Shown: piece after piece, positions 10,493 through 20,887 of the stretch
How positions within the stretch are numbered: position 1 is the first letter of the stretch
Layout of the letters: every line of letters starts with the position of its first letter
Assembly (NCBI GenBank): GCA_009667805.1
Contig: CM019067.1
Span: 245,989,721-246,053,720 of the forward strand
Origin: Leptobrachium leishanense
Taxonomy: Eukaryota; Chordata; Amphibia; Anura; Megophryidae
Direction: 5' to 3'
Length of the DNA stretch: 64,000 nt
The notes under the pieces: generated by a model
What the model saw: the letters and a program-made list of their open reading frames with translations, nothing else
What the model was told of the DNA's origin: nothing
Databases searched by the model: none
Translations under genes and position numbers: made by a program

Positions 10493-11948
10493 CCCTTTCG
10501 CTGCTGAGGACGCGCTCAGTGCGTCCACCCGCAGGTAACGTTCCTTGCGGAGGACGGGCTGAGTGCGTCCTCCCTTTGGGGCCAGTGATCGGCCGGGTTC
10601 CGGCCAATCGCTGTGCCCCCCCCGGTGCGGGCTGACATCCTCGATGTCAGCCCAGCACCCGGAACCGCCGCCGGGCTAATTAGATGTCATCGCGGTGGTG
10701 CGATGACATCTAATTCAGGCGCCCCCCCCCCCGTATGTGCGGAGGAGGCGCCTGAAAGGGAGGAGGGGAGGTCCTTCGGACCTCTCTCCCTCGCGATCGC
10801 CGGCGTTGCGGGGGTTAATCCAGGCACCGTTTGGAAGGGCACAGCCTGCCCTTCCTAACGGTACCTGGAATTAACCCCATGGGGGCTGGATCACGAATCG
10901 GCGCCGAAAAGCGCCGGTTCGTGATCCTTTCCCGGAGCTGGCCGACATCTTGGATGTTGGCCAAGCTTCCGGGAATGCCCCCTGAGGACTGGCATCATCG
11001 TGCATAGCACGATGACGCCAGTCCTGGAGTTAACCCCTAACTGCCACCATTTGTGGAGATAGGGGGTTCCAATGAACCCCCTATCTCCCGATCCGTGGCA
11101 GTTAGGGGTTAATGTTTGATATTGTTGGATTGGCCAGAGCATGGCCGTTCCAACGATATCAAACATGAGTATGAAAAAAGTTTTTTAAAAAAATAAAAAA
11201 TAAAAATTACAAAATATTTTAACCCCTTCACTGCTGAGCCATTTCACGTCTTAAAAAAAACAAATTTTTCTTTTTTTTTTATTATTATTTTTATTATTTT
11301 TTTTCTTTACTTTAAACATGGTCATGTTTGGTATCATTGGAAAGGCCATGCTCGCTGCCAACAGTCGGGAGATATCGGGGTTCAAAGGAACCCCCTAAGA
11401 GTCAATGAGGACGTTCCCCACACGTCCTCAGCAGTGAAAGGGTTAAAACAAAAATTATAAAAAAAAAATAAACAAGTTTTTTTTTCTTTTTTTTGGTTTG
11501 TTAATGCAGCAATATTGTTCCCATTTCAATTATAATGTGAACAATGATGCTGCACTAACGATTTTTGTATGCGGTGCATTTGTTAAAAATCGCGTAATTT
11601 TCCCCAAAAAAAAATGTAACGAGACCCCATCTCTAAATTTTTTTAACAAGTGCACCCCATACAAAATATAACCGCATGTTAAAATGTGAAAAAAAAACAC
11701 TTTACACGTTGTAAATTATTGAAAATTCATATTTTATTGCATTTGTTGTTATAATATACAGACAGGACATGACGTATACATATAATAATGACATATTATG
11801 AATCTGCCGAGTCTGACGGAAAGAACGATATATAAGATGTCTGGGTCATATACTAAAATAAGCCTTCAAAACACGTTTAAACATGATGAGCAAAACCGGT
11901 AAAAATGACCGTAGCACAGAGGCGGGAAATGCCTCAGCAGCGAAAGGG
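10493..11948. mobile_element. piggyBac-like non-autonomous element, hairpin-chain family, copy A
   Basis: TTAA flanks both ends (10489-10492, 11949-11952). Termini CCCTTTCGCTGCTGAG are inverted and match the CCCTTT(C/G)xCTGC form of piggyBac-family ends. From about 10530 to 11165 the DNA is a run of adjoining hairpins, among them 10678-10715, 10820-10876, 10887-10926, 10945-10970, 10986-11025, 11040-11110 and 11113-11166. The rest is A/T-rich, with a block (about 11500-11620) shared with copy B. Copy B (21805-23022) is in the opposite orientation. A smaller TTAA element is nested at 11223-11442. No transposase; mobility would depend on an enzyme in trans. Confidence 0.82.
11223..11442. mobile_element. 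Small TTAA MITE nested in copy A
   Basis: Starts CCCCTTCACTGCTGAGCC and ends with 'cctcagcagtgaaaggg', flanked by TTAA at 11219-11222 and 11443-11446. The termini are a close variant of the host element's own. Copy B of the host lacks it: its corresponding A/T-rich region near 22290-22330 runs through without the insert, which supports a later insertion. The interior includes 'catgtttggtatcattgg', similar to a hairpin of the host family, so it may be a deletion derivative of the same family. Confidence 0.75.
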
Positions 11949-12112
11949 TTAAGTCACAATAAATATTTTGTTCATAATACATTTTCCCTAAAATTCAACG
12001 TAATAAATATCTATATATCAATAATATCAAACTTAAGCATGGGTGTCGGGTTAAATGAGGGACATCAATGGTTAATGGGCAGGCAAGACACCTTGGTGAG
12101 TTCCCACACTTA

Positions 12113-12877
12113 GGGTCATATCGCCTCCTTAACGCTAGCTCTAGTGCTCACATAAATGAGCTAGGTTAATTGAGGTGATAGCGCGCCGCAAAGATCAACT
12201 CCCCATTGCTGACGGGTTAAAAAATCCGTTAGCGCATCGGTATTAGCACTTTTTAGCGTGAGCTTACTGTACTTTGCTCTCCCTATGCTTAACACGGGAA
12301 GCGCGAAGAGTAAGCAGAGAGTAATTAGCATTAGGATCACAAAGTCCTAACGCTAATTATGAACCGCTGTCGCTAACTAAAAATTTTGCTACAGCTTAGA
12401 GCTGTAGCTAGCGGATTCCACTTCTGCGAAATCAGTTAGCAGCAGCTGGAGCTCCTCCTCAATAAAATCAGATACTCACCTCTCATCCCACAGCGAGAAT
12501 GGTGGCCCGATCCACCGCTTCTGGCCGCAGGGAGCAGAGTGAGATTGGGGTAAAAAAGTCCTTAGTCTTCCTACGCGATCACTCCGTGGACCTGTGGGAT
12601 CTCGAGAAAGGGGAGATCCTGATTCCTGACAGCCATATGACCCCAGCAGCAGAAGCCTCCATGAAGTCCTATGGACTCCACGGAGGGGATGCTCGCGACA
12701 GCGCATTAGCACAGCACTGAGCTACCTGGAGGCTAGCAGTTGCTACAGGTTCAGGCTGCCAGATTCAGCGCCTGCCCCGTAATCCAGTGGTAAAACAGGG
12801 ATGCTAAGGGGAGATTTGCTAGCACAAATTTTTTCTCTTAGCATCCCTGGTTTAGCTGCAGGCACGTGATAGTACCC
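12113..12877. mobile_element. GGGC/GGGT-TCTAT-family 3-bp-TSD element
   Basis: Left end GGGTCATATCGCC follows TTA; the reverse complement of the right end is GGGTACTATCACG, followed outside by CTA, so the duplication is imperfect. The interior carries the family's central motif, 'ccctatgcttaacac' then 'gggaagcgc' (about 12280-12304), and the blocks 'cggattccacttctgc' and 'tactcacc', also present in the copies at 33995 and 36185. No transposase. Classified as PIF/Harbinger-like only because of 3-bp duplications in its relatives. Confidence 0.6.
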
Positions 12878-13075
12878 CTATTTCTTTAGAACCTCAACCC
12901 TTTTGCAGGTGAACCATGGAAGCAATACAGCCAGCTGTTATATCTGTTTCCAACCAGTTCCCCTGTGTTGGGAGTATTTACACTGAGGGGTGCTGGAAAG
13001 GTTTTGCCAAGGATACATATTCAAGAGAATAACACATTAATGATTGATCCATACCCCGCACTTTTTATAAATTAT

Positions 13076-13535
13076 CCCCTTCACTACCAAGTGATTGTCT
13101 TAAAACAACACTGTCGAAACCAGTGGTTTTTTGAAAAACATTTTAATTAATGAAACAGTAAGAAATATTTGGGGATATTCCCAGTGTATTTCTTACCATA
13201 AAATCCAATTTGGCAGGCAGATGGGGCCATCTGCTGGCAAAAAGTAGTTACTGCAGTTAAAGCTGTAGCTTGTGGCTCCCTTCATCGGCTGCTGAAAGCT
13301 CTATAAGGGCATTCAATTAGCCAATTTAAACCACGTTTAACACCTTGGGAATTAAGCCCACAGGGCTAAAACTTTGGGGGCACCTTTTGCAGCTCAAAAG
13401 CAAACAAAATTAGTTTGCAGCAAACAAATTTCATTTGCTTTTGTCCTGCACAGCTGGAGATCTAGATAACTCGATATAAGGCACCTGATGGCACCTTTGA
13501 AGACCCAAGTTATCTCAATCTCGAGAGTGAATGAG
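13076..13535. mobile_element. TTAA MITE (CCCCTTCACTACCAAG family)
   Basis: Left end CCCCTTCACTACCAAGTGAT, right end complement CTCATTCACTCTCGAG. TTAA is intact at 13536-13539; the left flank is TTAT (13072-13075), one base off. The interior ('gaaatatttggggatattcc', 'gccatctgctgg') recurs at 27605, 39165-39310 and 54360-54430, defining a window-wide family. No coding capacity. Confidence 0.68.
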
Positions 13536-13630
13536 TTAAAATAGTGAATAACATTGATTATATGGTTACCAAAAGTGGTGCAAGAAAGGACAACTGGAGA
13601 AGTGCAGAAAGGGTCATGGATGCCCTAGGC

Positions 13631-13768
13631 CAGGGGTGGGCATTATGCAGCCCTCCAGATGTTTTGAAACTACATTTCCTTTGAGGCTCGGCTGCTCATT
13701 AGGTTTGTAGAGCCTCAAGGGAAATGTAGTTTCAAAACATCTGGAGGGCCGCATAATGCCCACCCCTG
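13631..13768. mobile_element. 138-bp hAT MITE with perfect 8-bp TSD
   Basis: Ends are CAGGGGTGGGCATTATGC and its near-exact complement, flanked by the identical octamer CCCTAGGC at 13623-13630 and 13769-13776. An 8-bp duplication with CAGGGG-type ends is diagnostic of the hAT superfamily. Arms contain 'cctccagatgttttgaaact' and fold back over almost the entire length. Non-coding and non-autonomous. Confidence 0.88.
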
Positions 13769-13968
13769 CCCTAGGCCCAATAATGGAAGTGGGGAGTGAA
13801 GGCGAGCCCGTCTGGTCTGATTAAACAGAAGATTTACTCAAATATCTGAAAAACATAATGTGGCCATGATAGAAAGGTGTCAGAACACACTTGACACCTA
13901 TCACCCACCTAGAGATTATTGCAGACCACATACACTTCTTACTGTTTTAAATAAATAATATGCATTAA

Positions 13969-14266
13969 CCCCTTAACACGGGGGTCTGCAGGGAGGCAGG
14001 CCTAAAAGCCGAGGGACGGTACACCCCTCGGCTCTTCAGCAACTCCCTTAGCCCGCCTCCCTTCGTTGTAGCCTATCACTGAAAAATTGGCTGCAGGCGG
14101 GACTACCTAAAAAAAAGCAGTCCGACTGCAGCCAATTGCAACGATCAGCTGCCAGCAAGGGAGGCAGGGTGGGGGAGTAGCCGGATAGCTGTGGGGCAGG
14201 CCATGCCTCAGCGTTCAGGCCCACTCACTGCAGGGATGGTATAGCATGCCTTGCGGCATCAAGGGG
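13969..14266. mobile_element. TTAA-flanked GC-rich MITE
   Basis: TTAA at 13965-13968 and 14267-14270. Left end CCCCTTAACACGGGGGTC; the right end complement is CCCCTTGATGCCGCAAGG, and CTGCAGGGA occurs just inside both ends. The interior holds 'tgcagccaattg'-type inverted segments. No reading frame. TTAA target choice puts it with piggyBac/Kolobok-type MITEs. Confidence 0.68.
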
Positions 14267-14270
14267 TTAA

Positions 14271-15526
14271 ATACCACTGAAGTAGATCCAGTAAATAAAT
14301 AGTACAAATATTACTTTCAAGTGGATATCATGCAGATACATACATAAAGACTTGCCCAGCAATGTATTCGATCCAAGATAATTCAAGCTCTTAAAACACC
14401 ACCAATTCAATAGCGATTGATCTTGAATTATTTTGGGCAAGTGTAGTTATCATGGTTGAACAAAGCCAGTTAACGATGCAGAGAGTGGCATCCCCACGGC
14501 TTAGTGCAGCATCTCTCAATTAAAAGGGATAGACGCAGCCATAAAGATCCACAAGGCCGGTAAATCATGCAAGCAAAATAAATTGAAAGAGACACAAAAA
14601 GAACATGCTCTTCATATACATGAGATTTATGTGATCGTGATTCAACCATATATCGTTAGTTCACTATGAGTGAATACAGATTTTTTTTTTTCCCCTTGCA
14701 TACATTTCATGGAGCTAACTTAAGTAAATCTTGCCGAATCTCTATTCCCCAGGGGCTAAGCTAAAAGTATTGTTTAGAAATCTAATATATGGTTTATTTA
14801 CTCAATTTCTGCTGAGCACTACAGTTCCTTCAGGCTAGCTTCACCAACCCATTACTCTATTAATGCTCCATTACTGAAATTAGTGCCGCAATTGAGAGGG
14901 GGGAAGGGGACGGCGCTTAAAGAAGAAGGTCTCGTTTAATCCTATAAGAGATGAAACCATTAGACAATTTGCTGGTCTTTCATTCTGACAATTTTCGAAA
15001 CATATTTTTTTACATAAAATGCTGCCGTGTAATAAATAAAGGTCACACCCTTGAGCCACTAAGTATTCATCTGCATTGAAAGGCACAGTTTGTCTGAAAC
15101 GACAAGTGTCCTACAAGGGTGCTAAAGAGAGAGAGGCCGAACACACCATTTGGTAATTGAACTATAATATGCATGAGACACCTGCAAAGTTGTATTCATT
15201 CATGGGCAGGTGGATCGGTCGATCATTTTATTTATTAACTCTTTGTGTGTATGTTGCATTTCACTCTCTCCTAGACTTGAAGCGTTAACACATTTTACTA
15301 ATATGGGTGACCGTACAGTTCTCCAAATTCTTTTTTTTAAACATATTTCTATTCTTATTACTTAGTGATTTTTAAGGAAATACATTAATCACAATTGAGC
15401 AATAACAGCGTAACTGGGGAATATATTTCCTCTTGAATTTGCACTTTTCTAATATGTCCTTTCCGTTATATGAGTGTTGTTGGCCAGGAAATGACTCAAA
15501 ACAGAATCTTATTACATAAAAACCTA
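14271..15526. other. Unassigned DNA; possible conserved element 14700-15180
   Basis: No gene and no transposon termini. 14700-15180 is single-copy in the window, balanced in composition and contains homeodomain-like ATTA cores and 'gtgtaataaataaaggtcac'. This is the general look of a vertebrate conserved non-coding element, but conservation cannot be assessed from one sequence. An inverted pair ('gatcttgaattatttt' near 14418 and 'gatccaagataattcaag' near 14371) is short and unexplained. Confidence 0.35.
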
Positions 15527-15640
15527 CAGGGTTATTCAAAGAGAGCCGGATTGGCCCTTACATTGCACTGAACAGTGAATTTTCCCATACATAGCAATTT
15601 CGTGGCCATTTGGCTATTCAAACAACTGGCAGTTCGCTAT

Positions 15641-15848
15641 ATATATATATTTTTTTGAGAAAGTATTTTACCAGGAAGGATACATTGAGATTTCGCTCGT
15701 TTTCAAGTATGTCCTGGGTGGCGAGTACGTACCGTTAGGTGTCTTGCCCAAGGACACTTACTGGAGAGGTGCTCTTGCTGGGATCGAACCCATGTTTCCA
15801 CAGGCTCTCTCCACGCAGAGCAGTGATGTTACCTCTACTCCACCCAGT
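15641..15848 (-). mobile_element. tRNA-derived SINE, copy 1 (reverse)
   Basis: On the minus strand it carries a B-box-like GGGTTCGATCCC and an A-box-like TGGGTGGAGTAGAGG about 55 bases upstream, the spacing of an internal RNA polymerase III promoter. The central part includes TCCTTGGGCAAGACACCTAA, a string typical of vertebrate tRNA-SINE bodies, and the 3' end is 'ttcctggtaaaatactttctc'. A second copy in plus orientation is at 32258-32458. Not a functional tRNA: the cloverleaf is not preserved. Confidence 0.72.
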
Positions 15849-16100
15849 CATATTTGTGAATTGCCAGTGAAATATGGTGATCTTCGGCAGCTGTGAACTC
15901 CCGACAGAGAAGTAATAGTTAATCTATTCAGAGAACACCGAACAGAACCAAAATGACAGTGAAATGGCCTGATTTTCAGTAGTTTCATTCTACAGGTTTA
16001 ATTAGGCGAATCCCATAGGTGTCAATGCAAAAAGAAATTGCCGTTTTTATAAAATATTTATTCAACTGCTTATTTTTTTCACTTGCAGCAAAAAGTCTAT

Positions 16101-16313
16101 CAGGGTTATTCAGAGAGTGTGAAAAGCAGGAGAATGACTGGAGAATAACTGGAGAATGAAAAATTCTAGGTCAAAATAGCCGATTTGGAAAGTGAGATGA
16201 AAGGGAGAATTTTTCTGGTTTGGCTATTTTGACCTAGAATCTTTCATTCTCCAATCATTCTCCAGCCATTCTCCAGTCATTCTCCTGCTTTTCACGCTCT
16301 CTGAATAACCCTG
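16101..16313. mobile_element. Palindromic MITE, copy 2 (expanded arms)
   Basis: Same ends as the 9814 copy, with TAT on both sides. It is 213 bp rather than 182 because a unit of about 12 bp, 'ggagaatgactg', is repeated within the arms (one extra in the left arm, two in the right). Both arms read GAATGAAA where copies 1 and 4 read GAATGGAAA, so the arms changed together. Nested in the 15527-16862 element. Confidence 0.82.
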
Positions 16314-17097
16314 TATTTATTTATTTATTAGCATTTTTTCGGCATTTTTGGGGATTTTTTTCAGCGAAAATTTCTTTTTCCAATTTAAAAAAAAAAAATC
16401 TGTAACAGACCTTTTTATTATTATTCTTAGTACCTTATATATTATTTCTAGGCATTAATGTGCAGTAGTTTTTTTGCAAACACCTTTTAAAAGTTGCATT
16501 TATTTATTTATTTATTTTAAGAAAACTGTCCGTCGGCTTGTTGGCTCTTTCTGGTGGCTGGTCAGCGGTCTGTTCAGCTGTTTTCGGATTGATTCGGCGG
16601 TTTTGCGACAGATCGCGGATGCATCCAGTGGTTTTTCAGAGTTTTTTCGGATTGAGCCGGTGTTTTTTTGGATCAGTTAGAAAGGTTTTCGGCAGTTTTT
16701 CGGTTCGATTCGAGGTTTTTTTGCATGTGTTCAGTGGCTCGTACGCTGCACTTCCTGGACCCTGTGGTGAATGCTGAATTCACGGCATGGTCAGCGAATC
16801 AGACTAGCCGAAGTGTGGAGAACGGGAGATCACTGAAATGTCACTGACTCTGAATAACCCTGCTAGATTGTCAACATTAATAAAATGGAATGCATGCTTT
16901 GTTAACTCCTTAATTGATAATAATGTTTTCGTGCACATTTACTGGGTTTTTTACTTGCTGCGTCAGTGAACGACTCGATATAAATGACGCCATTTACAAC
17001 AAGATGCTCCAATTAAGACACTTCTGAATTCAATGCCTCTAAAGCAGTTGCAGAGGTAGAGCTATACAATTTGTAAACCAGATAATGGAGTAAACAC

Positions 17098-17646
17098 TAG
17101 GGATGTGTGTTTCGAGTTTCGGAATTTCGGAATTTTCACGAAATTTCCCGATTCGTGGTTTCGGATGCGGCCGAATTTCCGAAATTTTTTAGATCCGAAA
17201 ATGTCAGATCCGAAACGTTTTCCGAGCCGAAACTAAATATTTTCGGATTTTTCGAATGGACTTGAAATGTGTCAAACGAGGAGAACAGACGTTCCGAAAA
17301 ACGAAAATTTTCCGAAAAACAAAACTTTTCCGAAAAACGAAAAGTCGATACAAAAAACGGGCAAAGTGACACGAAAAATACGAAAAATGGTCGATATTCC
17401 GAAAAATATACAATTCCGAAAAACGAAAATTTCCGAAATCATGAAAAGTCGATACAAAAACCGAGCACAGTGACACAAAAATACGAAAAATGGTCGATAT
17501 TCCGAAAAAAAAAATGTACCCGAAAAACGAGCCCAACCGAATCGAATCGAAACCGAAATCGGTCGAAACGAGCCGAATCGAAAATTTTAAAAATCCGAAG
17601 AATCGAACCGAATCGAACCGAAAAAAAAAATCGGTGCACAAGCCTA
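17098..17646. mobile_element. TAGGGATGTG foldback element, A-rich internal repeats
   Basis: Left end TAGGGATGTGTGTTTCGAG; the right end complement is TAGGCTTGTGCACCGA. Flanking octamers gtaaacac (17090-17097) and ataaaccc (17647-17654) agree at 6 of 8 positions, compatible with a worn hAT-type duplication. The interior is made of short repeats of 'ccgaaaaacgaaaa', which keeps several frames open on both strands (up to 145 codons); these are low-complexity and not genes. Confidence 0.55.
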
Positions 17647-17819
17647 ATAAACCCTTAATTATTGTTCTGTAAATTTATGAGTGTTTACCTCATTTGCATG
17701 GTATTTCAAACCTCAGTAATAGGAGTATAATAATTGGTTTGGTATAGTCATCAATATAACAAAAAACTGCATCACATGAAAAAGAAACAATATTCTTATC
17801 TCTGTAAAAGATTGTAAAT

Positions 17820-17885
17820 ATATTATCATTATTATTAGTTTATTTTGTATAGCACATTCTGCAGTGCGGTGCAGGGATTGAAAAT
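17820..17885 (-). repeat. L2-like 3' tail fragment
   Basis: The minus strand reads 'cactgcagaatgtgctatac' followed by an A-rich tail, resembling the conserved 3' end (GCTGCAGAAT..GTTGGCGCTATAT) of L2-type LINEs and the SINEs that borrow it. About 65 bp only. Confidence 0.45.
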
Positions 17886-18059
17886 AATTAAGGGTTATGT
17901 AACTTTCTAGAAGAGCCATATTTGTGCCCTGTAGAAGGTCTTTGAAGTCCTTCAACCATAGACCTATTCACTGTTAATCTAGACCTGGACCCTTTCATCA
18001 TGGTCATTATAGGGATAATGAGAAGCTGCAATGTAATGATGAAGTCCACGAGAGACTAA

Positions 18060-18968
18060 CAGGGTTATCCAAAGAGATTCGAAAAGTCACTGCACGTTCG
18101 GTGACTTTTCGTTCTCTTCAATTCGGTTCCTTTTGCCGATCCCATTTCGGTGACCCTGCGGTGTATTTAGCAAACACCACGGGGTCCCCAAATTGAAGGG
18201 AAAAGCTGCCGCAAACCTGACGAAAACCAACCGCAAAACCCAGCGAATGCACACTGAAAACCCTCAAAAACATCTGGATTAATCTGCCGAAAACCACAGA
18301 AAAAGCCTGAGCAGGAGCCGATCACACACAGCCGAAGCAGCCGAGACCGCAGACGAGGCAGTGGATAAATTAGCAAAATAGTTTGCGTGAATGTGTGAAA
18401 ATGAAACGCTGTTTGCAAAGAAACTACTGAGCGAAAATGTCTGAAATTAACATATGAGGTCCAGGGCATGATAATAAAGAGCGCTGTTACAGAAAAAAGA
18501 AGTAAACTTAAATTATTTTTTTTAAAAATCGGACTTTTAAAAAAAAAAAAGAAAAGAAAAATGCTTAAAATATCCTAAAAAATCTATAAATAAAGAGATT
18601 CTTTACTGCAGAATTTTATAATGAATGGTTTATTAGATATTGAATTAAAACGGGAATATTTTTAACATTGAAGCCTATGGGATTCTCCTGAATAAACTTG
18701 CCGAATTAAACCACCGAACGGCAGGGCATTAGAGGAATCTTTCACTGCTGGTTTGTGTTCTCTGAATAGCCGAAGCAGTGCTTTTTCATGGGGATTTCAC
18801 TGCCCTCGAACAGGCACCGAACAGGCACCGTATGTGCAGGCAATTCGCCAGGATTTGGCGAATTGCCTGCTCTCTGGATAGCCGAATGGCCAGGAAAGGT
18901 AACTGAATGCTGATTTTCAGCGTTCGGTTACCTTTCTCAAGCAATTCGGAGCTCTTTGAATAACCCTG
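18060..18968. mobile_element. 0.9-kb CAGGGTTATCC element, copy 1
   Basis: Starts CAGGGTTATCCAAAGAGATTC and ends GAGCTCTTTGAATAACCCTG; TAA lies on both sides (18057-18059, 18969-18971). Both ends carry further inverted segments ('gttcggtgacttttcg' left, 'cagcgttcggttac' right). A second copy, collinear over its full length, is at 51282-52182 with TAT duplications. The terminal 20 bases are close to those of the 182-bp palindromic MITEs. No transposase. PIF/Harbinger-like by duplication length; family not named. Confidence 0.8.
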
Positions 18969-19126
18969 TAAATATAATTGTCTGGGAATACTGTATCCTC
19001 TGTGATATGTGCATTCCGATGTATTGCCCACGTGGGTGGGATTTTTATTAATTCTAACTTAGAAATAAATGTAAAGAGCTATTTGCTAAGTGACGACAAG
19101 GCACCAACAATAGTAACTCCGCTTAA

Positions 19127-19946
19127 ACGCCTTCACACCCAAAATCGAGATAACTCGATTTTTGCATTGAAATGCTTTGAAAAGCACTCATTAGCATATC
19201 TAAAGACCATTTCATACCTTTTTAAAGACAGATTAGTGTGTCCCCTGTGGAGAAATGAAATGTTTTGTTTCATGTCTCTCCAAACACCCTGGAAAGATTT
19301 ATAAACCATTTGCAAATAGCAACCCTAAACCTCACTGTAACAAACAGGTCAAATAGATTACTGCTGCAATACAGCTGCCAGGGAGAGGGCAGAATACAGA
19401 GAGAGCTGTGGGGCACTTACTGCTGTACAGGGATAAGAATCAGGCAGCTATAATGATTGAAAATCCCTGTACAATACAGACACAAGGTGTAACTGTAATT
19501 TCCATATACAGGCATTATGCCACATACAGATAGTATTTTTATATACTGTTGGCATTTTTTGGAATTTGCATTGTTAAAATTCTCTTTATGACCAATACAA
19601 ATCCCCATAAGCAGGAGATCTGACTATTTTTGTTAATTATCTTTATCACAGCTATTGTATCCGTCACAAAGGCTATTTATGCCTGTATGATAATAACGCA
19701 GACCCTGTTTGAAATTGTGTACAATATGGGACACCATCTAGAGCTCAGAATCTTACATTTCTGTGAAGGATAAACGAATACATGAAGAAATAAAAATGAA
19801 CAAATTAACATTATTTGAATTTTTAACTAGCTCTGTGTGCGAAAATTCGATTTTATCCTAGATTTAAATGTTAATGTCACATCCCATGTTTCAAATAAAT
19901 GTTATGATAAAAAAATTTCAACAAAAATCACTTGGTAGTGAATGGG
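19127..19946. mobile_element. TTAA element (CACTACCAAGTGA family), 820 bp
   Basis: TTAA at 19123-19126 and 19947-19950. Left end ACGCCTTCACACCC; the right end complement is CCCATTCACTACCAAGTG, the family terminus. The central 500 bp ('ctgtacaatacagacacaag', 'gggacaccatctagagct') is shared with the fragment at 42816-43284. Frames up to 108 codons within it show no motif. Probably a longer internally distinct member of the 13076/54100 family. Confidence 0.65.
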
Positions 19947-20169
19947 TTAACTGCTGAGTTGTGCTTGTCAATCGACAGCTTGGCTAATCGCATAGAGAAA
20001 TATTGGCTAATACTCCTGAATCCTCCGGCACTTTTCTGCACAACTAGCCAAGCATACAAAGTACAACTTAGCAATTACAGATACGTTGTAATTATTAAAG
20101 CTTTTTCCCCACTTAGTGAATAGACCCCATAATGATTGAGAAAGTGATTAGATATTTTTAAAACACTAT

Positions 20170-20884
20170 GGGCTCTATTAACTTCTTTGCGCAAACGTTA
20201 AAGCGTGCGCAAAAACGCATTAACGCGAGGGGAAAGAGCCTTTGCGCAGAACGTCGTATTACAATGTCTGCGCAAAAAATGCGCGTTAACGTCTACCGCG
20301 GGTGAAGCTGCGCGAACCCTTTGCGAGCGTAATGTACGTTGCGGGTCCTATACTTAACATTGTGAGCGCAAATGCGTTTGTGCACTGGTACGCGGATGGT
20401 ATTACAATCCATGCGCGAATTTTAACGGACAACGTTTGCGCGCATAATTTTAACGTCTTTTAAAAGCTGGTGTTATTGGCAAATCTGAACGTCCTGGACG
20501 AAACCAAATACACCAGCCCAAAAAAAAAATACAGCAAAGTATAGTTAAACATTCTACACATACCCAAACAATAAAATAGAGAAGTTGTGCTTGTTTTTAT
20601 TATTGCTGCAGCATATATACTCAGATTGATTTTGACAGGCACAAAAACGTAACGGGAGACAATTGTGGTTCTTAATTCTGATTGGCTGAATCGCGTGAAA
20701 AAACAGTCCGCCCACCGATTTCTGCGCAGCGTTAATGCAGCGTTAATGCACGTGCCTTATTTTTTTTGACGGATGAAAAAATGCGCTCGGATTGTAATAC
20801 CAGTGTTAATTTAAGCGCGTTAACGTTTAACGCTGCGTGCAAAAAATAGCGATGCGCTTTTGCGCGAAGAAGTTAATAGAGCCC
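20170..20884. mobile_element. GGGCTCTATTAACTTCTT element, 715 bp
   Basis: Perfect 18-bp termini GGGCTCTATTAACTTCTT in inverted orientation, with TAT at 20167-20169 and 20885-20887. The arms are rich in 'aacgttaacgcg' and 'tgcgcaaa' strings. The internal motif 'cctatacttaacatt' plus 'gagcgc' (20347-20368) is shared with copies at 6474, 12113, 33995, 36185 and 58322. Non-coding. Confidence 0.78.
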
Positions 20885-20887
20885 TAT

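Larger units (their letters stand above)
15527..16862. mobile_element. CAGGGTTATTCA element with SINE and MITE inside
   Basis: Starts CAGGGTTATTCAAAGAGAG, ends TCTGAATAACCCTG, with CTA on both sides (15524-15526 and 16863-16865), giving a 3-bp duplication. Two later insertions lie inside: a SINE (15641-15848, reverse) and a palindromic MITE (16101-16313). Without them the element is about 0.9 kb, similar to relatives at 18060 and 51282. Open frames at 16474-16777 read phenylalanine-rich repeats and are not credible genes. PIF/Harbinger-like is suggested by the 3-bp duplication only. Confidence 0.72.

Noticed and set aside
17204..17658. 145-codon Phe/Ser/Arg-rich frame and its mirror
   Set aside because: Comes from 'ccgaaaaacgaaaa' repeats in a foldback element.
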